From Halobacteriovoraceae bacterium (lineage in GTDB: Bacteria; Bdellovibrionota; Bacteriovoracia; Bacteriovoracales; Bacteriovoracaceae), in NCBI GenBank assembly GCA_002707495.1, contig PAMZ01000006.1, forward strand, positions 124,001-188,000: 64,000 nucleotides of DNA, given 5' to 3'. The notes under the pieces were generated by a model. That model had not been told where the DNA came from. It was given only the letters and a program-made list of their open reading frames with translations, and ran no database searches. Below, in pieces: positions 41,816 to 50,772 of this stretch (positions are counted from its first letter, which is position 1; every line of letters starts with the position of its first letter). The position numbers and the translations under genes are program-made.

Positions 41816-44269
41816 ATGTCAAAAAGTTCTGAACTCCTCCTGCCTGTAGGTAACAAAGATATGGCCGTAGCCGCTGTTCAGAATGGAGCGAACGCCATCT
41901 ATATTGGAATGCCAGGCTTCAATGCTAGAGGAAGATCTCATGATCATGAATGGGATGAGCTTGAGGAGATTATCGATTATTGTCACCTCTATAATGTCCA
42001 GGTCCACCTTGCCTTTAATATTTTGATTTTTCAAAGTGAAATTGAAAAAGCAATTCAAACTCTTGATCAAGCAATGAAATATGCACCTGATGCTTTTATC
42101 GTGCAAGACATTGGCTTGGTTGCACTCATTAAGCGAAGATACCCCGAGATGACTATCCACGCCTCAACACAAATGACGGTAACGAATCCTGATGCCATAG
42201 AACTTTTAGAAGACCTCGACATACAAAGATTTGTCTTAGGTAGGGAAAATAGTATTGAGGAAATAAAGAAAATTCGCAAAAGCACTAAACGTGAGCTTGA
42301 AGTTTTTGTTCATGGGGCCCTTTGTGTAGCCTACTCTGGACAATGTTTTACCTCAGAAGCATTAGGAGGAAGATCCGCTAATAGAGGACAATGTGCTCAA
42401 AGTTGTCGTTTCTCTTATGAGCTTTTTGTAGATAACAAAAGAAAAGACTTAAAAAATATTGAATACCTTGTATCCCCTCAAGATCTTTGTGGAATCGATC
42501 ATATTCCCGAACTGCAAGAAATCGGTATAGAGTCATTTAAAGTGGAAGGAAGACTTAAATCTCCAGAGTTTGTAGCTACCACTGCTCATGAATATTCTCA
42601 TAAAATTAAAAACTCCAAAAAAGAGACAGATCTTTCTAAACAAAAAATGCAAATCAGCTATTCTCGAGGTTTTTACCCAGGTTGGCTTAAAGGAGTGGCC
42701 CATCAAGAGCTGGTAAGAGGAGACTATCAAAATCATCGAGGTTTAAAGCTTGGTAAAGTACGAAGTGTTTCAAAAAATAAAATTACTCTTGATACTCAAT
42801 ATCCAATAACTAGTGGTGATGGGCTCTTATTCGTTGCTCAAAATCAAAGCTTTGGCGCAAAAGTTTTCCAAGCTGAGCAGATGAAAATCGCAGGCACGCA
42901 AACTATCGAGCTATTAAAATCTACTAATCCTCATATAATTAAGCCAAAAATGGAAGTTTATCTTAATAGCTCGGACCAAATAAAAACTGAGGTAAAAAGA
43001 TCAATGCAAGATCAATCGAGTCTCATCAAAATCCCTCTCAGGATAAGAGTTAAGGCAAAACTCAAATCCCCACTTAAAATAGAGGTAAATGACGGGACAA
43101 ATACCCTAAGTCTAGAGTCTGAAAACCCTCTTGAATCTGCTCAAAATCGACCTTTAAATTTAAAATCGCTTATAGAAATTTTTTCTAAACTTGGTCGCTC
43201 TATTTATATCCTTGAGAGCTTAGATGGAGAAGTCGAAAACAACCTATTTCTTAATCAAAAAGAGTTAAAAAGTCTTAAAAACCACATGATCAAAGCGATG
43301 AACGAGCTGCGTACGAAAAAGCGCTTACCTAAATTCAATAATGATTTTGCCTTAAAAGAAAAAGATAAAACTCATATTGAGGTAAATAAACCCAAACTGA
43401 CGCTACTGCTAAGAAAAGCTGAGCAATTAAACCATCTTCTCTTAAATTTAACTGAGTTTGATTTCATAGAGAAAATCATTCTTGATTTCGAATTTGGAAA
43501 GGATTATTTCGAATCGGTTAAGCTGGCCAAAGAAAAGGGTATTAAAATTGGAATCGCCACCACGAGAATTTTAAAGCCTGGAGAGTATCATAACTTCAGA
43601 CTTATTGAACGTTGTGCGCCGGATGGAATTCTCATCAGAAATCTAGGCGCACTTAACTATTTTAAAAATTCTTCTTTTGAATTATGGGGTGATTTTTCTC
43701 TCAACTGTGCCAATTCCTATACCGCTGACTATTTACTCTCACACGGACTAAAATCAATATGTGCCTCGTATGATCTAAATATTGATGAGCTTAACACCCT
43801 CCTCAGTTTTTCTGACCCTTCTAAAATAGAAATTACTATTCACCAATATATGCCAGAGTTTCATATGGAACATTGTGTTTTTGCTGCATTCTTAAGTAAG
43901 GGAAATAGCTTTAGAGACTGTGGTAAGCCTTGTGAAAAACATGACGTCTATCTAAAGGACATGTATGGAAATCGACATGAGATAAAAGCCGATCAAGAAT
44001 GTCGAAACACAATGTATAAAGCCGAAGCTAATAGTACCGTGAAATTTTTGAACACTTGGAAGTCAATGGGTGTTCAGAGTTTTAGGTTTGAATGCCTACA
44101 TGAGTCGGGTCATGAATTGATGCAAAAAATATCTCTCTACTATGATTTATTGGCCGGTAAAATCGAGACTGAAGACCTTTACTCTAAACTTGGGAATATA
44201 GAGTCCTATGGTTTAGGTTTAGGTATGGTGGATAGAAAGCGAACTTACCAAAATCGTAAAAAACTATAA
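41816..44269 (+). CDS. rlhA: U32-family protein, RlhA-like (23S rRNA hydroxylation)
   Basis: An 817-residue protein with the U32 core first (residues 1-270: LLLPVGNKDMAVAAVQNGA, GFNARGR, QMTVTNPDA and the VHGALCVAYSGQC / NRGQCAQSC signature). That Cys set fits iron-sulfur binding as in TrhP/RlhA. A DUF3656-type central part (about 330-480) and a second barrel-like half (500-740) with CVFAAFL, DCGKPCEKHD follow, matching long RlhA, which hydroxylates C2501 of 23S rRNA in E. coli. ATG 41816. Confident on the U32 family, less so on the exact rRNA target. Confidence 0.85.
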   Translation: MSKSSELLLPVGNKDMAVAAVQNGANAIYIGMPGFNARGRSHDHEWDELEEIIDYCHLYNVQVHLAFNILIFQSEIEKAIQTLDQAMKYAPDAFIVQDIGLVALIKRRYPEMTIHASTQMTVTNPDAIELLEDLDIQRFVLGRENSIEEIKKIRKSTKRELEVFVHGALCVAYSGQCFTSEALGGRSANRGQCAQSCRFSYELFVDNKRKDLKNIEYLVSPQDLCGIDHIPELQEIGIESFKVEGRLKSPEFVATTAHEYSHKIKNSKKETDLSKQKMQISYSRGFYPGWLKGVAHQELVRGDYQNHRGLKLGKVRSVSKNKITLDTQYPITSGDGLLFVAQNQSFGAKVFQAEQMKIAGTQTIELLKSTNPHIIKPKMEVYLNSSDQIKTEVKRSMQDQSSLIKIPLRIRVKAKLKSPLKIEVNDGTNTLSLESENPLESAQNRPLNLKSLIEIFSKLGRSIYILESLDGEVENNLFLNQKELKSLKNHMIKAMNELRTKKRLPKFNNDFALKEKDKTHIEVNKPKLTLLLRKAEQLNHLLLNLTEFDFIEKIILDFEFGKDYFESVKLAKEKGIKIGIATTRILKPGEYHNFRLIERCAPDGILIRNLGALNYFKNSSFELWGDFSLNCANSYTADYLLSHGLKSICASYDLNIDELNTLLSFSDPSKIEITIHQYMPEFHMEHCVFAAFLSKGNSFRDCGKPCEKHDVYLKDMYGNRHEIKADQECRNTMYKAEANSTVKFLNTWKSMGVQSFRFECLHESGHELMQKISLYYDLLAGKIETEDLYSKLGNIESYGLGLGMVDRKRTYQNRKKL

Positions 44270-45166
44270 TTGAAGCGAAGCAGCTCCCAGGATTGCTCCA
44301 TACTCAGAACCAATATCTGATAGAAGTATTTGAGAATTATCTCTAAAAGGTGCGTAGACAACTTTTTTGTATTCCGTAATGATCGCCTGCCTAAATCTTT
44401 CACCTAAGGTACTGACCCCTCCAGCTAATATAAAAGCCTCAGGAGATAAAAGAGTATTCATTGAACTTAGTCCAATCGCCAGGTACTTTGCCGTTTGCTT
44501 AATCACTTCATCAATTGTCTTATCGCCAGCGTGAAACCGTTCAGAAATTTCCGCAAACTTCAAATCTACCCCTAGGATTTCTTGGCATGTCTGTTTTATA
44601 CCTCTTACTGATCCATAGCACTCTAAATGCCCAAGACCTCCACAGCCACATTTCCTTCCACCAGGAAAAATAGTTAAGTGACCTGCTTCAGATCCTAGGG
44701 CATGTGAACCTGTAAAGAGTTCACCATTGATATATGTTCCCGAACCAATACCAGTGCCCAGAGTGATCACTATAAAATGATCGAAATTTTTACCTTTACC
44801 AAATTTTCTTTCACCTACGGCTGCTATATTAGCATCATTTTCAAGCTTTATAGGAAGCTGCATGACCTTAGAGAAGTCTGAAACAAGAGAAGCTTCATCC
44901 CATTCCAGATTAGGAGGGTTTTCAATTTTACCATTTAAAGAATTCGCATTCGGCGCACCCACCCCTACCGCAGTTAATTTAAAATCATTTGAATAATTTT
45001 TAAAATCTTTTAGGATTTTATCCCAAAGTGTTTGCGTATACTCATGAAATGGAATTTTAGAATTAGTGGGAGTTTTAGACTCAAAAAGAACCTCTCCTTT
45101 TTGATTTACGAAACCATATTTCGTATTTGTACCACCTATATCAATACCTAATACCAACTCTTTCAT
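44264..45166 (-). CDS. ROK-family sugar kinase
   Basis: ATG 45166 (MKELVLGIDIGGTNTK) is chosen over the longer frame start at 45223, since the kinase fold begins exactly there. About 300 residues. ATP-binding GIDIGGTNTKYG and ITLGTGIGSG, catalytic Asp in LENDANIAA, and GSEAGHLT are all ROK motifs. The zinc motif reads KCGCGGLGHLECYG, where the third Cys of the usual CxCGxxGCxE is His, so zinc binding may be altered. Most likely a glucokinase or N-acetylhexosamine kinase. Its start lies 4 bases past the desaturase stop. Confidence 0.87.
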   Translation of the reverse strand: MKELVLGIDIGGTNTKYGFVNQKGEVLFESKTPTNSKIPFHEYTQTLWDKILKDFKNYSNDFKLTAVGVGAPNANSLNGKIENPPNLEWDEASLVSDFSKVMQLPIKLENDANIAAVGERKFGKGKNFDHFIVITLGTGIGSGTYINGELFTGSHALGSEAGHLTIFPGGRKCGCGGLGHLECYGSVRGIKQTCQEILGVDLKFAEISERFHAGDKTIDEVIKQTAKYLAIGLSSMNTLLSPEAFILAGGVSTLGERFRQAIITEYKKVVYAPFRDNSQILLSDIGSEYGAILGAASLQL

Positions 45167-45170
45167 AGGG

Positions 45171-46106
45171 CTAATATACAAGACTTGATCTTGTTTGTCC
45201 TTGCATTTCCTGGACGAGTCCATTCATATAGCCATGGCTAATATGCCCCCAAGTTCTTAATTCTCCTGTGGCCTTGGCGTACTGGTGAAGTTCTTCTAAA
45301 TTATACCAAGGAACACTTGAATATCGGTGATGTTCAGTATGGTATCCTACATTATGTGCACCGATTAAATAGCGCTCAATCCCCGAACTAAGAGTGGTTC
45401 GTGTCACTTCATCGTAGTCCTTTACAGGGACAGCGAAATGCTCAGCAATAGCTCTTATTCTTTTAATAAGTTTAAGTGAAGTCGCAATGGGAACGATCCA
45501 ATAAAGTGCAAAAACTGTCCATAATCCATTGGTGCTTATAATAATGGTCAATACTAAATAAAAACTCAACATCATAAAAATATAGCTAGAAGTTAAATAA
45601 TTTTCTTTAATATCTATTTTTTTATTATTCTTTTTTACGGTGAAAATCTTAGCGGGATACTGGAGAACATTTAGCCCACTTATATCTTTAAAGAACATCC
45701 AATAGACATTAAATTTAGTCTTAGGAAAGCTCCATTCTTCAAGACCAATTCGTCTTATATAATCAGGGTCCTCATCGGTATTGAGTTTACTATGGTGCCT
45801 TAAATGTTGAGCTCGATAGCCCTCCAGTGTGAAAAACAAAGGCCAGCATAAAAAAATATTCCCTATATAATCAGAGAGTTTCCGATTATTGATAAAGCGG
45901 TAGTGAACAAAGTCATGGGATAAGATTCCTAGAGCATGCATACGTGAGCCGATAATAATTACCGCCAGAATATATACCAAAATGTGATTTATGATTTCTG
46001 AATAGTAAATCGTAAAGATTATGGTGGCCCAATCTATAATGATTGCCATTGCAGTGTATCTAGGACTCAGTTTCGAGAGCTCTTTTACTTTAAGGTTCAG
46101 ATCCAT
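45171..46106 (-). CDS. Fatty acid desaturase family protein
   Basis: A 311-residue integral-membrane di-iron enzyme. Three His boxes: HDFVH near residue 64, HLRHH near 100 and HTEHH near 256 (in VGYHTEHHRYSSVPWYNL). Hydrophobic segments flank the boxes. It introduces a double bond into membrane acyl chains, or hydroxylates a related lipid. The ROK kinase follows closely downstream on the same strand, but the functions are probably unrelated. ATG 46106 has a weak ribosome site. Confidence 0.9.
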   Translation of the reverse strand: MDLNLKVKELSKLSPRYTAMAIIIDWATIIFTIYYSEIINHILVYILAVIIIGSRMHALGILSHDFVHYRFINNRKLSDYIGNIFLCWPLFFTLEGYRAQHLRHHSKLNTDEDPDYIRRIGLEEWSFPKTKFNVYWMFFKDISGLNVLQYPAKIFTVKKNNKKIDIKENYLTSSYIFMMLSFYLVLTIIISTNGLWTVFALYWIVPIATSLKLIKRIRAIAEHFAVPVKDYDEVTRTTLSSGIERYLIGAHNVGYHTEHHRYSSVPWYNLEELHQYAKATGELRTWGHISHGYMNGLVQEMQGQTRSSLVY

Positions 46107-46151
46107 CGCTTAATTATCTCAAATTCAGACTCTTTCGACCTCAATTTAAGT

Positions 46152-46186
46152 AAAAAAAATAGGGGTGTTACATACCTAACACCCCT
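46152..46186 (-). terminator. Terminator after the second subtilisin gene
   Basis: AGGGGTGTTA (46161-46170) pairs exactly with TAACACCCCT (46177-46186). On the minus strand the stem is followed by ATTTTTTTTAC, an intrinsic terminator 24 bases past the protease stop. Confidence 0.85.
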
Positions 46187-46209
46187 ACCTAAGCTCTTGA
46201 AATATTAGT

Positions 46210-47841
46210 CTATTGAATATATTCAACTTCTGTTATTTTAAAGCCCCATAGATTGATAGAATTATCAGATCTAAACTCAACTGTAACAGTATCTCCATCA
46301 ACATAATCGGTTTTTAAATTTTGTCCTTTCCCGTCAATAGATTGGATGACACTTCCTTGAGCATCTATGATTCGGATAAAGTCATAGTTGACCTCAATAT
46401 CGTACTCATCAACAACCACCCTCACAAATTTCGCACCTGGAACGTTGTATGTCTGAGAGATTCTCATACCATTTGGATATGGATGTGCTGTTTCAAAGAC
46501 GGCAACGCTGGTGGCACGCCATGCATTTGGATCAGGTCTTTCGGGCCTTTCAGTGACAACTCCTGTGAGAAAATTATAAGCATCAACTCTCCCTCCACTT
46601 ATTGTTTTACGGCCATAAGCAGGAGCGTAAACGGATGAACTCATAAGAGCGTCACGAATATCTTTTGGGTTTGATTTCCCATGGTAGGCTAAATATAGTC
46701 CAATCACACCAGTGACATGAGGAGTGGCCATTGAAGTTCCTGAATAAACATCGGTACTATTTCCTGGAGTTGTAGAAAGAATATTTCTCCCAGGGGCTGC
46801 TACGTGAACAGTTCTTGAACCATAACAAGAAAAACTCGCGAGTTCATCGTTATAATTATGAGCAGCAACACTGATAACATTACTAACATCATAATTGGAG
46901 GGATAATGTGGAATAGAATTATTATCTGAGGCAGAGTTACCTGCAGCAGCTGTAAAGACAATTCCTGCTTGCTCGGCCCTAACAATAGCATCTTTAAGGG
47001 CCTGAGAATATCCACCTCCTCCCCAAGAATTACTCATAATATCGACACCAATTTTAGTTGCATAATCTATCGCTCTGATTGCATTGGCAGTTGAACCCGA
47101 ACCACTGTCTGTCAGAAACTTAATACCCACGATTGAGGCTTCGGCCATCACACCAGCTATTTGGTAATTATTATCATGCTCAGCTGCTATAGTTCCGGCA
47201 CAATGAGTTCCATGTCCATTGCCATCCATTGGATCACCATCATCATTTGCAAAGTCATATCCATGAATATCATCAATATATCCATTTCCATCATCGTCCA
47301 CACCTGGAGTTCCGTTGGCCTCTGCTTGGTTGGTCCAAATATTAGCACTTAAATCGCGGTGATTATAATCAACACCTGTATCGATGACCGCAATTTTAAT
47401 ATTTCTATCACCTTTGGTAAGCGTCCATGCCTGGCTAGCATTAATATCAGCACCAGCAATACCTCTTGGAGAAGAATTTCCACGAGATCCACTGGGTTCG
47501 TTATTACCTGTATTCACTAATCCCCAAAGTTTAGAAAAGTCTGGATCAGTCGTTTGCGCCAATTCTTTTGTACCAATTGCATGATAAATATAATTAGGCT
47601 CAGCATACTCAATATCTGGAAGATTATTTAATTTCTCAATTGTAGCTTCAACCGAACTTTTTTGATCAACTTTTAAGATAGCAAAATTCCCTATATCAAC
47701 ATTGAGTTTCTGACCTCTAAGTCCCACAGACTTTAAGCTTGATTGATCTTTTAATTTTACAATGATTTCTCCAGGCACGTACTCTGCGCCTGCCCAAACA
47801 GTCGATGTGGCAAGAATTCCTGCCCACAAGATATTCTTCAT
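46210..47841 (-). CDS. Secreted subtilisin-like protease with I9-type propeptide
   Basis: A 543-residue S8 protease. Signal peptide MKNILWAGILATSTVWAGA, then an inhibitor-I9-like propeptide (about 20-90: EYVPGEIIVKLKDQ and IEYAEPNYIYH). The catalytic domain has Asp in AVIDTGVDYNHRDL, His in GHGTHCAGTI, oxyanion Asn in MSNSWGGGG and Ser in SGTSMATPHVTGV. Calcium-type loops such as DDDGNGYIDDIHGYDF are present. A C-terminal beta domain (about 425-543, ending FKITEVEYIQ) may be a carbohydrate- or protein-binding module. A secreted digestive protease; it differs from the lipoprotein protease at 9.3 kb, which has no I9 domain. Followed by a strong terminator. Confidence 0.93.
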   Translation of the reverse strand: MKNILWAGILATSTVWAGAEYVPGEIIVKLKDQSSLKSVGLRGQKLNVDIGNFAILKVDQKSSVEATIEKLNNLPDIEYAEPNYIYHAIGTKELAQTTDPDFSKLWGLVNTGNNEPSGSRGNSSPRGIAGADINASQAWTLTKGDRNIKIAVIDTGVDYNHRDLSANIWTNQAEANGTPGVDDDGNGYIDDIHGYDFANDDGDPMDGNGHGTHCAGTIAAEHDNNYQIAGVMAEASIVGIKFLTDSGSGSTANAIRAIDYATKIGVDIMSNSWGGGGYSQALKDAIVRAEQAGIVFTAAAGNSASDNNSIPHYPSNYDVSNVISVAAHNYNDELASFSCYGSRTVHVAAPGRNILSTTPGNSTDVYSGTSMATPHVTGVIGLYLAYHGKSNPKDIRDALMSSSVYAPAYGRKTISGGRVDAYNFLTGVVTERPERPDPNAWRATSVAVFETAHPYPNGMRISQTYNVPGAKFVRVVVDEYDIEVNYDFIRIIDAQGSVIQSIDGKGQNLKTDYVDGDTVTVEFRSDNSINLWGFKITEVEYIQ

Positions 47842-48004
47842 GAATTCTCCTTTGTCTCTTTCTAAGACTGGTGTGTGTATTTAAAGTTTAAGAGATTTTG
47901 CAAAAAATGATACAGAGGGCAAAAATAAACCACGCGGCGCGGTAATCAAAAGAGGAAGATTCTAACCTCTAGTAATTTCATAGGTATTTTGCGACTATAT
48001 TGGT

Positions 48005-48970
48005 ATGTCAAATGTGATTAACAAATCAAATCACCCTGTTGAAATAAAAAAAATCGCCCTCTCAATTTGGAGTTTACGCTCTGAAATTGAAGCGGCTATC
48101 GCGCAGAAACTTTCCTCACTAGAAGACGGTTCAAGCTCTTTAACAGAGCCTGATATCGAAGATATCAAAGCTTACTACACCAACATCTTAAATTCTCAAC
48201 CTACTACCGAGAGTGAGTCAGATGAAGATGATGATAGACTGGATGATAATCTTGATAGTTCCGGCAATCCTATGGATGACGATGCCGCCGAGATGCTAGC
48301 AGCTTTGAATGGTGGCGCAGATGATGACAGTGGCGCAGATGATGACAGTGACGAAGATGAAGAAGAAACCTCAGCCGAACAAACATCAACTGAGGAAGAG
48401 TCTAATGAACCCTCCGAAGAAGATGCAGCTGCCGCGGCCCTCGCCGCTGAAATGCTTGGAGATCAGGCAACTTCAAGTGATTCCGCTGAAGAGGTTGAAG
48501 ACGATGAAGCCGCAGCTTTAGCTGCTCAAATGCTTGCAGATCAAGGGGCTGGTGATGATACAAGTTCCAACGAAAGTGTGCAGAAGGATTTCGTCAGACC
48601 TATCCCTCATCAGCATACGGAAGCATTTTTAATGCTATCGGACATCACAATGGAAAACTGCCTACTCTTTACAAAGGGTCCATTTATTCAAGGCCAAAAT
48701 ATTGTGATTCAATTTGATATCCCTAGCTCTTTTAAACTCTTGGCAACGGTTATCAAATGTCGCGATATATCTCGCAATTCAAAAATCATCAGCCATGGTA
48801 AACCTTCACACCGGGTTTACTGCACCTTTGAATACAAATTCCCCGGTGAAAGAGCTGCATTGAGAAGTTTTCTAAAATCAATAGAACCTACAATTCCAGT
48901 ACCTCCTAAAAAAATGAAACGTCCAGAAACTGAAGACGATGATGATGACTTTGATGATTTAGGTTTTTAG
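48005..48970 (+). CDS. PilZ-like protein with acidic repeat linker
   Basis: A 321-residue cytoplasmic protein. Residues 1-65 are helical; 68-195 are an acidic disordered linker with Asp/Glu runs and three imperfect copies of an Ala-rich amphipathic helix (AAEMLAALNGG, ALAAEMLGDQA, ALAAQMLADQG). Residues 198-300 form a beta-rich PilZ-like domain (AFLMLSDITMENCLLF, GQNIVIQFDIP, HRVYCTFEYKFPGE), which in its class binds cyclic-di-GMP; the usual RxxxR motif is not obvious, so binding is uncertain. It ends with an acidic tail. It is followed one base on by a DUF4340 gene and is probably co-transcribed. Confidence 0.68.
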   Translation: MSNVINKSNHPVEIKKIALSIWSLRSEIEAAIAQKLSSLEDGSSSLTEPDIEDIKAYYTNILNSQPTTESESDEDDDRLDDNLDSSGNPMDDDAAEMLAALNGGADDDSGADDDSDEDEEETSAEQTSTEEESNEPSEEDAAAAALAAEMLGDQATSSDSAEEVEDDEAAALAAQMLADQGAGDDTSSNESVQKDFVRPIPHQHTEAFLMLSDITMENCLLFTKGPFIQGQNIVIQFDIPSSFKLLATVIKCRDISRNSKIISHGKPSHRVYCTFEYKFPGERAALRSFLKSIEPTIPVPPKKMKRPETEDDDDDFDDLGF

Positions 48971-48971
48971 T

Positions 48972-49973
48972 ATGCAAGGCGGATATTCTCATCAAATAAG
49001 AAATTATGTTTCCACAGTTTTTAGCGTTATTTTTTTAGTTTTACTCTTAGTTTACGCTGCCTATATAGAGTACTTTCAAGATGCTAAGGACCAAGTTTCG
49101 GCCACTAGACTATTAGAAAATCCCGTTAGTGACAGAATTCTACGCTCAACCACTTCATTTCGCTTTAAAAACAGAATTGGTGAGTATCAAATTGCCAAAG
49201 AAAAAGAAGGCTGGCTCATGCAAGAGCCTCGTGTAATCCCCGCTAAAGAAGAAACAGTAGAGCGTATTTTTAATGCCTTATCAAAAATTAAAATTCATAC
49301 AGTACACCAATTTGAACCTATCAATTTTCAGAGTTTTTCCCTCGATAAACCAATTATCGAAATAGAACTTTATACAAAACTTAATGAAAAATATGATGTT
49401 AAGATCGGGCTTTTGAATCCAATTAACAATACATCTTATATGACTGTATCCGGGCATAATAGAATCTTTCAAACGAATCTATTTGAAGGACGTTTAGAAA
49501 AACTAGAACTCTCCGACTTTATCGAGTCTCAAGTTTTCTCAAAAAATATTTCAGAAATTTCTGAGTTTAAACTTTATCATGGTAAAAACTCCTCTCCTTA
49601 TAACGAAATATCCTTAAAAGGAGGTCTTTGGCAGACAAAAAAATACAAAGTCATTTCAGAAGATAAATTGAAAGAAAAGCTATCCAAAATTTTTGAAATC
49701 AAAACCCATATGATTATTGACCAAGTGGAGCCCGAAGTAGCGACTCTGCTCGACAATTACCTGGAAAACCCTCTTTATCGAGTGGAAGTAACGACAACAG
49801 ATGGAAAGAAGATTCACTATAAAGTGAGCCCTCTTATAAAAGCTGTACCCGAGCTTAAATTAGAAAAACGCCAATTTTTTATTATGTCTGCTAGCAATAG
49901 AAAATATCCCTATATAATTAACAAAAACTACTTAGAAGATTTCGTCATTCGTTATAGTGACTTAAGACCATAG
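48972..49973 (+). CDS. DUF4340 family membrane-anchored protein
   Basis: A 333-residue protein. One hydrophobic segment at residues 12-30 (VSTVFSVIFLVLLLVYAAY) near the N-terminus is a signal anchor. The rest is the DUF4340 pattern: RFKNRIGEYQIAKEKEGWLM, IEIELYTKLNEKYDVKIGL, then repeated beta-alpha blocks ending in YSDLRP. DUF4340 proteins are often paired with gliding or ABC-type export genes (GldG-like); here the partner is a PilZ-like gene. ATG 48972 follows the previous stop after one base. Function not established. Confidence 0.75.
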   Translation: MQGGYSHQIRNYVSTVFSVIFLVLLLVYAAYIEYFQDAKDQVSATRLLENPVSDRILRSTTSFRFKNRIGEYQIAKEKEGWLMQEPRVIPAKEETVERIFNALSKIKIHTVHQFEPINFQSFSLDKPIIEIELYTKLNEKYDVKIGLLNPINNTSYMTVSGHNRIFQTNLFEGRLEKLELSDFIESQVFSKNISEISEFKLYHGKNSSPYNEISLKGGLWQTKKYKVISEDKLKEKLSKIFEIKTHMIIDQVEPEVATLLDNYLENPLYRVEVTTTDGKKIHYKVSPLIKAVPELKLEKRQFFIMSASNRKYPYIINKNYLEDFVIRYSDLRP

Positions 49974-50058
49974 CTCTCGCCTTTGACCAAATTCGCGGAC
50001 CGCTAAGAAAGATGGCGAGTGCTATCAGCGAAATAAGTACAAACTAAAAAGGCTCACT

Positions 50059-50113
50059 AAAGCTCACCCCTTTTAATAGATATGGAAAAGATAGGCTATG
50101 CGGGGTGTGCTTT
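50059..50113. repeat. 12-bp inverted repeat in intergenic region
   Basis: AAAGCTCACCCC (50059-50070) pairs with GGGGTGTGCTTT (50102-50113), one mismatch, 31-base loop. It precedes the terminator at 50127. The 240-base gap from 49974 holds no convincing gene; it may be a long 3' UTR or a small RNA. Confidence 0.45.
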
Positions 50114-50126
50114 TATCAAGCCAATA

Positions 50127-50151
50127 AAAAAGCTCGCGTAGCGAGCTTTTT
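50127..50151. terminator. Bidirectional terminator
   Basis: AAAAAGCTCGC (50127-50137) pairs exactly with GCGAGCTTTTT (50141-50151), loop GTA. It terminates plus-strand transcription from DUF4340 and could stop minus-strand transcription from rpmG. Confidence 0.85.
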
Positions 50152-50158
50152 ATAGATG

Positions 50159-50216
50159 GTAGCCCCCACTAAGAAGTAAAAGCTAAACTTAAATAACCCG
50201 CAAAAGTGGGGGCTAC
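50159..50216. repeat. 12-bp perfect inverted repeat covering the rpmG stop
   Basis: GTAGCCCCCACT (50159-50170) pairs exactly with AGTGGGGGCTAC (50205-50216); 34-base loop. The rpmG stop codon (50213-50215) lies inside the right arm, so the 3' end of the rpmG message can fold into a stable hairpin. Confidence 0.75.
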
Positions 50217-50389
50217 TTAATTTCCTTATGAACAGTATGTCTTCTTAAGAAAGGATTATATTTCTTAGTTTCTAGACGCTCAGGGTGAGTCTTCTTATTC
50301 TTAGTCGTTGTATAACGGCTAGGAGATTTCCCCTCTTTTCTTGCTTCAGTACACTCTAATGTTATTTGAACTCTTGGCCCTTTTGCCAT
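50213..50389 (-). CDS. rpmG: 50S ribosomal protein L33
   Basis: A 58-residue ribosomal protein. ATG 50389 ([20 protein letters not shown]) follows GGAGG, so the four extra codons upstream are not translated. [33 protein letters not shown] is the L33 signature. The paired Cys of the zinc form are missing, so this is the zinc-independent version. Expected neighbours secE/nusG are not present. Two stem-loops downstream shape its 3' end. Confidence 0.96.
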   Translation of the reverse strand: MAKGPRVQITLECTEARKEGKSPSRYTTTKNKKTHPERLETKKYNPFLRRHTVHKEIK

Positions 50390-50478
50390 GTTATCCTCCA
50401 AAATTACTCAAATTGGATTGGTAAGTTACACTCTGTGTGATAACTTTGTCCAGTATAACTTTGAAATAAGGTTTAAAA

Positions 50479-50772
50479 ATGGAGAACTTCTTCACCCCAG
50501 ATAATTGGAATTCTTGTCGCTACCAGTTTCGAGACCATTTTGCTTTTATTAGTCTTCTTGCCGAACCTTCAGATGAGAAAAATCAATCAGGATGCTTAAT
50601 GTACTGCGTCACAGTATTGGACGAAGAGCATAACGAAATATTCCAACAAACCCACTCTAATCTCATGGAAGCCTGTCAAAGTATCAATTCAACCTACGGG
50701 GGAATTTGGGACTTTAAAGACTTAAGGTTTAAAGAAAACGAAGGTGGGTGCTCCACTTGTCAGGCACATTAA
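50479..50772 (+). CDS. Hypothetical 97-residue protein
   Basis: No family recognised. It starts MENFFTPDNWNSCRYQFRDH and ends with GGCSTCQAH, whose CxxC could bind metal or form a disulfide. No signal or membrane segment. It is plausible as a real gene because of codon composition, a good start region with AAGG upstream and a tight 4-base convergent overlap with the lipoate ligase-like gene. Function unknown. Confidence 0.65.
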   Translation: MENFFTPDNWNSCRYQFRDHFAFISLLAEPSDEKNQSGCLMYCVTVLDEEHNEIFQQTHSNLMEACQSINSTYGGIWDFKDLRFKENEGGCSTCQAH

